From the NCBI RefSeq assembly GCF_000003815.2, contig NC_049987.1, positions 14,906,407-14,970,406 of the forward strand: a DNA stretch of 64,000 bases. The letters are read 5' to 3'. Both the position numbers and the translations under genes were made by a program. The notes under the pieces were generated by a model. It saw only the letters and a list, made by a program, of their open reading frames with translations. It had not been told where the DNA came from and did no database searches. This document shows, piece after piece, positions 23,001 through 31,830 of this stretch (position 1 is its first letter; each line of letters opens with the position of its first letter). The DNA comes from Branchiostoma floridae. Its lineage: Eukaryota > Chordata > Leptocardii > Amphioxiformes > Branchiostomatidae.

Positions 23001-25708
23001 TACATGCATACTCGGCTGTGCTGTACACACAAGACCCACAAGGAAGCAATCTAAACGGTGACAAGACTCCAAACGGTGACAGGACTCCAAACGGTGACAG
23101 GACTCCAAACGGTGACAGGGCTCCAAACGGTGACAGGCCTCCAAACCGCGACAGGACTCCAAACGGTGACAGGGCTCCAAACGATGACAGGACTCCAAAC
23201 GGTGACAGGACTCCAAGTTTAGGCCTTGTTCACAAGACAACCGCGCACGTGTTGGATGGGCAGGGAGATGCCTAGGACCTAACCAGGTAGGCGAGCTGTT
23301 CATTTCGGCACCGGGACTGCTGAACACAGATAAAGTTGTGACGGATCAGGAAGGAGGGCCGGTGACTGGTGACGATGTGGTCGGGACAGGGCTTCGGGCA
23401 CGGTGGCGAGAGGACGGAACCATTCAGCTGATGGGGAAGTCGGAAACAACCAACGGGCCAGTCGTAGCGGACGAAGTGCCGATGAACGGACTGAAGTCTA
23501 CCATTGCGGGAGACTACGAGCTACACATAAAGGACATGAAAAGAGGTACGTATAATCACCCATACACAAAATTGATAGCAAAATTAATCACCAGTTCAAG
23601 TTTGGCCCTACTAAACCAGACATTTATTAATCCACTACAAAATACATGTTGGTTTCTATTTCGTTCATTTCAGCATCTCCACTTAAGTTGAAAATGTACA
23701 TAAAGTTTTGTGATTGCTCCTCTCATAACACTGACTAAATCAATGTGGCATATTTCAATATCTTTATGTGTTAGGGTGTAAGTCTTTCCGAACATTGCCG
23801 ACTATGTCATGGAGTCATGGAGAACGGACAATGTACCCTGGAAACAATTGAAAACTTGTTAAAACACACCTGTATTTCTGTTCTTGTAAACGTATATATA
23901 GGAATCTAGAGCTTCACGTTGCTTCACGCTACAATCATTGTCTTTAAATGTATATCAGTACAATGGTCCCCACGAAAAAAACTACACTTGTATAGCCTCT
24001 GTTGCAGACTTCGAGCGGGTCTGGTTTTTATTTTAGGTTGGGGGAGGGGGGCGCTGGTTCGCGATTTTCAACGTTGGTTATGTTCTCTTTTGCCGGGAAA
24101 TNNNNNNNNNNNNNNNNNNNNNNNNNNNNNNNNNNNNNNNNNNNNNNNNNNNNNNNNNNNNNNNNNNNNNNNNNNNNNNNNNNNNNNNNNNNNNNNNNNN
24201 NNNNNNNNNNNNNNNNNNNNNNNNNNNNNNNNNNNNNNNNNNNNNNCTCCATTTCCCGGCAAAAGAGAACCTATCCAACTTTAAAAATCGCGAACCAAGG
24301 GCCCGCCTCCACCCAACCTCCAAGTCTGCAACGGAGGCTAACTTTTGCACATCTTTTTTATCGTTCAGGAACGTCATTCATAAAGAAGACAGCGAGGAAC
24401 ACCGAACACAGGCGGTTTGTTCGGCTGAGCCATGACCCCACCGACCCAACACGTGCCGCCATTTCCTGGGGACCGTCCAAGCAGCTGCAGATGAAATCAC
24501 TGCCAGTTCGGGATATCACCGGAATAGACACAGGTATGGTCCCAGTGTCGTACGTACGTCGTATGATCGTCGTGCGATCGCAAATTCAGGTCACTCTGAG
24601 GTTAGTCGTACACGTGTCTTGCACAATTTCCTGCAGTCTTGTTTTGAAAGAGATTTTTAATTAGATCCTTGTACGACTATGGCCACACTGACTTATCTTT
24701 ATGGATGACATCCTCTGAAGACCCCAAAACTAATGCCCGAGGGCGAAAAAAAAAGAAAAATGCAGTTATACCACATCCAATCAATTCTTTTCCAGGCTTG
24801 GTTTGTCTTATGTTGACCTCTATTAAAACTGTAAGAGACAATTTCCATAATGTTTTTATTGCCATTGGTATTCAAAGAGGGGAACAAGGGCTCTGTGGCC
24901 CCATGCTATTTGTACCGTTGCCTTGGAGAGAAGATCCTTTGGCAAGCAAAAAATTCTGATGGAACTTGGATGCTCTTGGGTCACATGTGGCCACAATTCT
25001 ATTAAAACAGGCTAAAATCAATGCGCGCGCGGATGTCATCCATAAAATTAAGTCAATGTGGCCTAACTACGACGAAATTGACATCACTGTAAAATATGAG
25101 GATCCTTTATCATATGGTTATCCTATGTTAACTAAACCTCGCCCACAAATTAGATGATGCGTTCATGGAAAGGGTTGGATACATGTACACATATACATAT
25201 ACACCATAGCTCATTAGACAACACTAAAGCCTGGGGCACAACCCGCCGTACGTGTAATTCGTCCGTACGTTTTTTGTGGAGGCCACGTCCGCCACGTATT
25301 CTTGAAAACGTTGAGGCTGTACATGGCAGGCGCGTCGCCCGTACTGGCACGTACGGAGGGCGAATCCGCAGCCCGAACGCAGAGGAAGTTCTGCAGGCAC
25401 TTAAATTTCTACGGCGTGTCTGCGTGCTCCAAAATACGTCGGATTCCCTACGAGCTCGTACGGAGACGGTACTTACCACTTACGGACACTAAAAGATTGC
25501 CCACGTTTTGGCACGTAGACAGCACGTATTTGAACGTACGGCGGGTTGTGCCCCAGGCTTTACTAATGCTACGCATTTTGCTACCACAGTTGACTCTAGC
25601 TTGGTCGTGTCCACCGCCAAGACAACGCACTACTTCAAGACCACCGATGCAGAGACGTTAGAGCTGTGGACAGCCGGGCTGCAGCATCTCCAAGCGGCAT
25701 TGCAATGA
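10972..25708 (+). CDS. Animal polyketide synthase with C-terminal adenylation-like and PH domains (8 exons)
   Basis: Exons 10972-11088, 12181-12278, 13100-13260, 13972-14175, 14744-14925, 16163-23545, 24369-24533 and 25557 (or 25590)-25708; every junction agrees in phase. Length is about 2,820 residues if one base lost near 23,272 is allowed for. Domain order: KS (1-435; Cys in DTACSSG, His in EAHGTGTP and KGNIGH), AT (about 540-850; GHSVGE Ser, YHSH), DH (His 943 in [16 protein letters not shown] later), a structural KR/linker, an ER without a glycine-rich cofactor loop, KR (about 1795-2010; [14 protein letters not shown]), ACP (Ser about 2108 in LGMDSQL), a basic linker, an AMP-binding-like domain (about 2195-2700) and a PH-like domain (about 2710-2820). 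There is no thioesterase. The FAS-like order fits animal PKSs that extend malonyl units on the ACP; the product is unknown. ATG context is CCATGG; a 5' non-coding exon is possible. Weakest points: exact 3' acceptor and the frame break. Confidence 0.88.
11761..12125. mobile_element. TIR element family C, copy 1 (in PKS intron 1)
   Basis: Ends TAGTAAAGTTCTTGTAA and TTACAAGAACTTTACTA are inverted repeats of about 35 bp. Inside each end lies GTTTCGATGTC next to a short hairpin CTGTCAGACA. A second copy lies at 50804-51126. It contains a poly-G run at 11940-11957. No coding sequence. Confidence 0.75.
12181..12278 (+). CDS. PKS exon 2 (KS)
   Basis: Encodes EIPADRWN...[11 protein letters not shown]...GFVKG, a KS N-terminal block. 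Acceptor TTCCAACAG|GAG; donor AAAGG|GTACC, leaving two bases of a Gly codon completed by exon 3. Confidence 0.85.
12300..12550. repeat. TG/CT-rich simple sequence in PKS intron 2
   Basis: Degenerate (TG)n, (TATG)n and a short (CT)n tract follow the exon 2 donor. No other feature is seen in this intron down to 13,099 apart from an inverted pair of about 20 bp near 12,840 and 13,010 (AACAGTTTTAAAGGCAAAG in one orientation or the other). Confidence 0.6.
13100..13260 (+). CDS. PKS exon 3 (KS)
   Basis: Encodes [26 protein letters not shown] and SDTGVFVG, all standard KS blocks. Acceptor TGTTTCAG|A; donor GTTG|GTCAGT, phase 1. Confidence 0.88.
13323..13639. mobile_element. TIR element in PKS intron 3
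   Basis: Long imperfect terminal inverted repeats: AATGCTAAACTTTCTTCC at the left and GAAAGTTTAGTATT at the right, with ACAAAGGTA and CCTTCGTCAGGA also mirrored. The arms are about 70 bp around a core of about 170 bp. Non-autonomous. Confidence 0.75.
13972..14175 (+). CDS. PKS exon 4 (KS active-site cysteine)
   Basis: Encodes [11 protein letters not shown] and [15 protein letters not shown]; the Cys of TACSS is the acyl-accepting nucleophile of the ketosynthase. Acceptor TTTTCAACAG; donor TCAG|GTACTT, phase 1. Confidence 0.9.
14744..14925 (+). CDS. PKS exon 5 (KS)
   Basis: Encodes [33 protein letters not shown] and GVVVLKKL. Acceptor CCATTTCAG; donor AAG|GTAAGA, phase 0, feeding directly into exon 6 ([13 protein letters not shown]). 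Confidence 0.9.
14960..15186. mobile_element. TIR element in PKS intron 5
   Basis: CCGTCACCATCAGTTCCTG on the left mirrors CAGGAACTGACGGTGGTGG on the right, extending to TACTCTGC/GCAGAATA and outward. Inverted arms of about 55 bp around an AT-rich core. The rest of intron 5 (to 16,162) shows only AT-rich sequence and a poly-C run at 15,959-15,972. Confidence 0.7.
16163..23545 (+). CDS. PKS exon 6 (giant exon: KS end through adenylation-like domain)
   Basis: A 7.4 kb exon carrying the KS His residues ([19 protein letters not shown]), AT, DH, structural region, degenerate ER, KR, ACP and most of the A-like domain. Its frame is open from 16163 to a TAG at 23273-23275. The A-domain homology continues at once in the frame one base away ([12 protein letters not shown], then [12 protein letters not shown]) up to the donor AGAG|GTACGT. 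A C missing from the run GATGCC-TAGGACC explains the break best. No intron small enough fits there. Confidence 0.88.
21860..21935 (+). other. Basic linker between ACP and A-like domain
   Basis: Encodes [16 protein letters not shown] immediately after the ACP. Such a cluster could bind acidic lipids or nucleic acid, or act as a nuclear-localisation-like signal. In a protein with a PH domain, membrane contact is the more natural reading, but that is inference. Confidence 0.5.
21990..23540 (+). other. Degenerate AMP-binding (adenylation-like) domain
   Basis: Recognisable A-domain landmarks in order: VSYSQLN (A1), [12 protein letters not shown] (A2), a remnant A3 at [13 protein letters not shown], the hallmark [26 protein letters not shown] (A4 region), VLDGQGDA and [10 protein letters not shown] (A6), and [19 protein letters not shown] (A7 region). 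A3 should read like YTSGSTGxPKG, and its glycines and lysine are absent. The terminal A10 lysine segment is also missing, because the PH domain follows. I read this as catalytically dead. Confidence 0.7.
23054..23215 (+). repeat. Coding minisatellite, 18 bp x 9
   Basis: Nine tandem units of AACGGTGACAGGACTCCA-type sequence encode NGDRTP with variants [24 protein letters not shown] and NDDRTP. It keeps frame and inserts about 54 hydrophilic residues into the A-like domain just before its A6 motif. Length polymorphism is likely. Confidence 0.95.
23996..24345. repeat. Hairpin element with unresolved centre (PKS intron 6)
   Basis: Left arm (CTGTTGCAGACTT..., GGTTCGCGATTTT, TTCTCTTTTGCCGGGAAAT) and right arm (ATTTCCCGGCAAAAGAGAA, AAAATCGCGAACCA, AAGTCTGCAACGGAG) are inverted copies of about 100 bases. 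A related element lies at 39778-39993. Assembly failed at its centre. Confidence 0.8.
24102..24246. other. Assembly gap (145 N)
   Basis: A run of N between the two hairpin arms; the true size may differ. It is in intron 6, so the coding model is unaffected. Confidence 0.99.
24369..24533 (+). CDS. PKS exon 7 (PH domain, first half)
   Basis: Encodes [27 protein letters not shown] and [11 protein letters not shown]: the first four strands of a PH-like fold (K-G-x-x-F-x-K, RRFxRLS, I-x-W, I/V-x-D-I). Acceptor TCGTTCAG|GA, donor ACAG|GTATGG; phase 1 on both sides and consistent with exon 6. Confidence 0.8.
24678..25066. mobile_element. TIR element family D, copy 1 (TTAGGCCACA ends; PKS intron 7)
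   Basis: Left end TATGGCCACACTGACTTA and right end TAAGTCAATGTGGCCTAA are inverted repeats continuing into ATGGATGACATCC/GGATGTCATCCAT. The core matches copies at 27098-27495 and 42033-42486 (GGCCCCATGC-type, TTTTGGGGTC). Non-autonomous DNA transposon. Confidence 0.8.
25225..25562. mobile_element. TIR element abutting PKS exon 8
   Basis: Terminal inverted repeats of about 29 bp: TAAAGCCTGGGGCACAACCC at the left and its reverse complement ending GCCCCAGGCTTTA at the right, continuing into CGTACG-rich arms. The right end contains a splice-acceptor-like CCCCAG at 25551-25556, exactly at the border of the last coding exon. Confidence 0.85.
25557..25708 (+). CDS. PKS exon 8 (PH domain, C-terminus and stop)
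   Basis: Encodes [18 protein letters not shown] and [16 protein letters not shown] then TGA. The Trp in the final helix and the preceding strands complete a PH-like domain. Two acceptors keep phase 1: CCCCAG at 25556, inside a transposon end, and CTACCACAG at 25589, which has a good TACTAAT branch site 30 bases upstream. They differ by 11 residues; I could not decide between them. No clear AATAAA signal was seen downstream. Confidence 0.78.
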
Positions 25709-26608
25709 TGCTGTTTGTCACTGTGTCCACAATCACCTGATTAGGCTTAGGTCCCAATTCACCGTCAGAAATCACCCAAATGTGCCCCGACCTGGCTAAG
25801 AAGCCACAAATTTGTCCCGGTGAACTGCCGGATACCGGGGGTACTCCTTAGTGTGTGTTCCACATGGGTAGGTCACGGCGTCTATATTTTTTTACCGGGT
25901 CCCGGGTTCATTTTAAGTCCGACTTAAATTCCACCCGATGCCCGGCCGTTCCCCAAAATACCCTGGGATCCGTAAGTTCAGAAAACAAACAAATAGCCCG
26001 TGAACTACACGTAAGGGCCTCTTTTTCCAATTGGGATCTAAGCTTAACTGGTTAAAGCACAGAGAGTGAGGAGGGGTTTGATATGAAGAACATGATAGTC
26101 CAACTATTCACGAATATGTATTACGTGTATTCACATATATGAAGACAACTTTTCTTGTACTTTTATTCAAGGGTAGACTAGTGATTGAAAATGGGACTGT
26201 AGTTTTTGATCGGTGTGTCTGTAAGTTTATTTCCCGGTGATTTGAGTCAGTAATAACCTTAGAAGCTCTGTAGGGATTGTGATGACATTTTGGTTGGAAG
26301 GTCTCGGGAAGACGACGTTTATGGTTGGCATTGGGTAACCAGATAACTTTGCATGGTACTGCATAGAACTTTTTTGTATCATTTATCCATAGTGTGGCCT
26401 GAATCTTTTGGCAGATAACTTTTATTGTCAAAAGAAGCAATGTTATTACGGTTCTGTCAACAGCTTGTTCTGGGACTATATCGTAATTTGTCGAAATCTT
26501 TTAAGAAGATAACTAAAGGAAGGAAAATTTTTAATGAATTTGGGACAGCTTAGACAAAGATGTACACATTTAAGTACAAATTTCATAAATAGGACAAACT
26601 TTGCAAAT

Positions 26609-26824
26609 TACTGTAAATGCATTTAAGTTCGCGGGGATTTAATTTCGCGGTAGCGAGAAAAAGGACTTTTCGCGGTGGATTTAAGTTCGCGGTAACACCA
26701 TAGACTGCAATCGATCTAATACCATAATAGAAAAATGTTCGCGGTGGATTTAAGTTCGCGGTGAAGTGGTCACCGCGAAAACCACGAACATTAATCCACC
26801 GCGAACATTTCTGCATTTACAGTA
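26609..26824. mobile_element. MITE family A, copy 2
   Basis: TACTGTAAATGCATTTAAG at the left and CTGCATTTACAGTA at the right, with four TTCGCGGT blocks between. Nearly the same length and order as copies 1 and 3. Lies between the PKS and sulfotransferase genes. I saw no gene in 25709-29523. Confidence 0.9.
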
Positions 26825-27097
26825 ACTAGCAACTTCTACTGTACAATGGATTTCAATGTATCTTATATCCTATGCATGTTACAATCGGGATTTTTGAATG
26901 GTATACAGATTTAGGCGGTATATAAGTTTTGACGTTAGGAAGAAGAGGTGTTGGATTGGTCCCCCAGCAGTAGATTTTGGAACTGCAGGGGCGTTCTTGT
27001 TAAAGTGACTAAGAAAGGAATGCGGGTTCCATTTGTTACGGAAAAGCAGTATTATATATACGTATAATGACACTATATGATCTCGTCTCAACATATC

Positions 27098-27495
27098 TTA
27101 GGCCACAGCAAGTAAATTTTATGGATCACATCCTATGTAGAGTGCAAAAATAATCACAACCAACAAGGCATTCATTCTCGTAAAGAAGTGAACTAGTGTA
27201 GTAAAAGCGACACGCATGGTACACTGGTATCACTTGCCAAGCTGGTTACTACATTCATGGCTTTCAAACTGGTGGCACTTTTACAACTATCCAACAAGTT
27301 TCACTTCTGCAACTATAGTCACGGCTACCTCCCCAGTGTCACAAGTATGATTATTAGGCTACAACACAACATGCTTGCCTATTTTGGTCTATCTGACCAT
27401 CCCCGAAGAGGAGAAGAATACTTTTTTTCCTGAAATCAGGCGAATATTAATGAGCGCACTGATGTCATCCATAAAATTTACTTGCTGTGGCCTTA
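27098..27495. mobile_element. TIR element family D, copy 2
   Basis: TTAGGCCACAGCAAGTAAAT at the left mirrors ATTTACTTGCTGTGGCCTTA at the right; the adjacent ATGGATCACATCC/GATGTCATCCAT pair matches copies 1 and 3. Confidence 0.8.
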
Positions 27496-28619
27496 GTGGC
27501 TCGAAAGCATAGCTTGCGGTATAGTTTACATTTTAAAAAATGTTCAGTGGTTTGTCGTGTGCATTTATACGCCATATATATTTTTTAGGAATTGCTTGTC
27601 GAAAAGAATAAGGGAAGTATGTTTACATGGCATTGGGTCACGCACATTAACAGACGATGTTCAGGGCTTATCCTAAGGTCGACTTTCTAGACATTCATGG
27701 TACATGTATGCCGTTGTACGTTACTAGGTTGTCATGGTGTGACGTAATGCTATCAATTTTTGTGCGATAAAAAATAATTCATCTTGAAGCTCGCAGATGG
27801 AGCCAAAAGTCTAACCCGTCAGAAATATCAGCTCTTCGAAAAGCACAGTGCAGTGAAAAACAACAGTCACTGCAATACCCTGGGTTTGATGAAAGAGCTG
27901 GGCTGTGCCCCTGGCCTGTCTACCGTTTCACGGAGGTGATGAAAAAAAAATGAACATGATAAATGTGGACAATAGGGCTGACAATACAGTTAGACGTCAG
28001 AGCTCTCCACAGGAAAGCATGTTAAAATACACTGAAACAAGGCTTCAGAAAAGTATCAACCCAATCTTAAAAATTTTTCTCCACCAGGCAGTCACAAGGG
28101 TCATCTTTACAACAATTAAAAGAAAACATGGCGTTGATCGGCTCAAACTCCGAGAAAAGCTCGCACTTTGAAAGAAACCTCACCTTTGACCCAGTTTGCT
28201 CCTGATGCCACTCATATGATCCCAAAACTAAAATCCTTCCGCACGCCAACTAAACTTCCAAACTGAGCAAATTGTTGACCAAAAAGTCTCCAGGTTGGAC
28301 CAAACTGTTCAAGGAAAAAGAGGATTTTCAAGGATTTTTATTGTTGTCACCATGATCCCATGTTGTGACTTCTACCGCGCAACTCGACTCCGACGTCTGC
28401 CCAATACGCATGGCAATATGGTATTGCACAAAAATCGGTAGCGCTACGTTAAAGTTATCAATCATCTCATTGGTGTACATGGTTTAAAACTAAGGTTAAC
28501 AATAAAAAATGTGCATTTAACACCTATTTAATCTCTATCTCTTCATATAATAGATTCAAATTAGGAGGGCGTGTCGAAAATCGATGCAAGTAGATTCATA
28601 TCAGATTCGTGACCAACTA

Positions 28620-29215
28620 TCCTACGTAGGGCTGGGTACCGGTACAAACAAGAAATCTTTTTAAAAAAGCTGTGCCTTGCCGCGTATTTTATGTTATTTT
28701 GGTAAGTTAGACTAGATTCTACGCTTAAAAATCCCGAGTTCCACATGTCGCCCCCCCCCTCATTATCATAATTTATGTCAGATGAATTATTGGCACATTA
28801 AACAGGTTTTGTAAAACTTTTTGACCCACAATGAATATGCATTATTTTTTATTACAAACTAAGTTCCTTCTGATGCAATTTGTGATATATATTTATATAA
28901 ACATGGTGAGTTAAAGCGTAGATTTATTACGCTGGACCACATACAGTAACATGCGTCTAGAAGAGCGTTTTAATACTCGCCTGGAATGTACCATTGTCTA
29001 ACTAAGCCATGAATCTCGGCAAGGAAAGAAGGGCCTTTGGAAGGGGCTTTGGAAGGGCTGGGTTAAAAGGTCCGTCCATTGATCCATGGAAAAAAGCTGG
29101 CGTAAAGCCTTGCCTGGCGGCAAGGCAAAAATTCAGGTCCAGGTCCGGTTCAGGTCCAGGTCCAGGTCCGGACCTGAATCGGTACACTGTACCGGTACCC
29201 ACCCCTAATCCTACG
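28620..29215. repeat. Inverted-repeat-bounded segment (GGGTACCGGTAC ends)
   Basis: CTACGTAGGGCTGGGTACCG near 28,622 is mirrored by CGGTACCCACCCCTAATCC near 29,196. The interior has short (CAGGTCCAGGTCC) tandem sequence at 29,130-29,175. Probably a mobile element; no coding sequence. Confidence 0.45.
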
Positions 29216-29523
29216 CACAGAAATACCAGCCAGCCTGCTGTCTGCTTATAAAGTATGCTCTTTTTCTACAAGTGTTTGATCATCATGAAACAACTGAGAT
29301 ACACGTAGGAATTACAGTTTCTAATTGGCAATAAGCAAACCTTTCGGATATATATATATATCCTCCAAAGTAAACAGTAGGAACATTCTGACTAGGGAAA
29401 AAGGGAGGACACACAGGAGATATCTCCTCTCCTGCTGGGTTTGTTTCCCCTGTTTCCCCTGAGTTTCGACTATTGAACTGAGGTTTGGAAACGACTGGTC
29501 GGCCAAACAAATAAACAAGAGTC

Positions 29524-29726
29524 TTAGACAGAGCTATTCTTCTGCCAAAGGAAGTGCGTATTGTTTAAGAGCTCCGCAAGTCGCTCGTTATATGGTCGGT
29601 AAAACTCGTTCAGAATTCGCCGCGTCTCTGGCAACATCTGGCCGCTGCTGTCGTAATGTTTTTTCTGGGAATTTTTCGTGTGGAATCCGAAGATAGCGTC
29701 TTTGTCAGCCCTTTTTCTCACAGGTC
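29524..29726 (-). CDS. CHST15: CHST15-like exon 8 (C-terminus)
   Basis: Encodes PVRKRADKDAIFGFHTK...MLPETRRILNEFYRPYN...HFLWQKNSSV, stop TAA. Acceptor is TTTACAG|GA, phase 1. A possible AATAAA is at 28922-28927 on the minus strand, about 600 bases on. Confidence 0.9.
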
Positions 29727-31709
29727 CTGTAAAGTGGATTAATGAAATATTTGTTCAAATACTTGTTTATGGTAAGATAGGAAGGGCTCGGGACTCTCAC
29801 AAGATATCCTGGGATCCAAACCATTATACACCTTTTTTTCACGTGGCGGCCATGATAGATGGAAAACGAGGTTAATGGGGCAAACAAAGACTGTCCATCA
29901 TAATTAGCAGTTCAACCAATGATAGGCTGGAAAAGGGACCAATAAGAGACTGACTGCATGTCCGTCAAATATTTGCATTATTATGTTTTTATTTTGCATC
30001 TCTTTAAGGGACTATGGGACCAGTCTGCGCTACTCTAGATTGCTACATCTTTCGGTGCATAACACTATTTCTAATAGTTATTATTTGATCTTATATTGTG
30101 AAAATTGTGTGGGTTGGGGAAAAACTAAATGGAAGCTGGTTTTGAAAATAAGTTTTATCTGTTTGCCTCATTGACCTCGTTTTAGATCTATCATGGCCGC
30201 CGCGTGAGAAATGCGTATAGCTACCATACATGTAGCTGCCGAGCCTCTTTGTCCACTCGAAGAGACTCGGCAGCAAAAATAGGTTTGGATCTCAGGCCAA
30301 AGTAACACAATGATAATCATAGTATACATAGATAAAAACTGTACATCTAAAGCAGTGGGAGACGAAACACGTTATATTTCCAAGTGTTTGTAGGATTCGT
30401 CTTCGACTGTCTCAGAAAAAGAAGCCAAACCCAAAAAGTTATGAGATTTCAAGTCAAAATCTAGACTCAAGTGGTCACATGCTATACATGTATTGTTTTG
30501 CTGTGAGTTCTGTCCTTTCATTCTATGGGTATTTAGGATTATATCAAGTCGACGGACGGTGGGTTTAAATTGCAATATTTTCGTAAGTTTCTAGTTTGAA
30601 ACCGCCGTCCGTTGACTGTTGGATTTGAAATATCCTGTTTTTTTTAAACAACGGACATAGGCTACCCCACGGAAAATGTAGGTAGCCTCCGCGTAATAAC
30701 TTGACATTATAAACTTATCATTATCAATACTGACCAAGATCCAGGAAGTTGAGAACCCTTGTCATGGTTGTGTTTGGGTCCTTAGAATGATCCTCCAGAC
30801 GCTGAACGAGAATTTGGTCCCGCGGGAAAATAGACAACCAGTCCCGCAGGAACACCTCGTACAACCCCCGCCGCAGTCGAACCTGGGGACAAGATTAAAC
30901 ACGTGATCTAACCTGGGGACAAGATTAAACACGTGATCTAACCTGGGGACAAGATTAAACACGTGATCTAACCTGGGGGCAAGATTATAAAGCACGAGGG
31001 GTGATAAATAAGTTCTCGGCCTCACCCAGAAGCATAGATGCCAAGTATTAAGTCTTTTATGAATATGTACCAAAATTCAAATCAGTGTGATCATTACTTT
31101 GCAGGCGACACCCAGGAACGTTAGCGAAGAGATGGAAAAAAGTCTAACCCTAGGTAAGTCACATTTCCAAACTGGGGTTCGGCTGGGCTGTTTGTGGAAA
31201 CGAAAAATAGAAATGCATACGTATATATACACAAAAATAATGCCCACGACTATTCTCTTTTGGTCTTGTGTAGTTTGGTGTCTTTTTTGTATCATACTTT
31301 TCGTTCCCGAAAGCTGTCCGACCGAGCTCCGGTTTGGAAATGTGACGTAGGCCTAAAAAGATTTTTTTTTAAAGTACGTAGTCTATCTTTTTGGTAATTC
31401 AACGTTAGTGCTTACTGTTCCGGCTGTTGGATCTTCGGTTTCACTGACTCCGTAAGCGCACGAGCGGACAGAATTGTTCCTGAGGCACTGCCTGAAGATG
31501 CGGAGACTTAGGATAACCCTCGCGTGGAAATCTTCATTTGACCTCTTTACATATAAGAACTTCCAGAAGAGATAGTCGGAATACAACCTGAAGAGAGAAA
31601 GCATATTCGAACGGTTTAACGTTATGTCGATGTCACGATGAGCGTAATAATAAAAAAATTCCAGGTGATAGTAGTAGTAGTAGTAGTAGTAGTAGTAGCA
31701 GTAGTAGTA

Positions 31710-31746
<37 letters not shown>

Positions 31747-31747
31747 C

Positions 31748-31830
<83 letters not shown>

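Noticed and set aside
23338-23691. Separate small gene downstream of the synthase
   Set aside because: Its first part is the missing A6-A7 section of the A-like domain in the shifted frame, ending in a good donor at 23545; the rest is intron.
10972-25708. Bacterial contamination or recent transfer of the PKS
   Set aside because: Eight exons with consensus splice sites, animal-type domain order and lancelet-style intronic repeats all argue for a resident animal gene.
30881-30990. CRISPR-like array
   Set aside because: Units are directly adjacent without spacers and overlap a splice acceptor in an animal gene; the same holds for 32397-32692.
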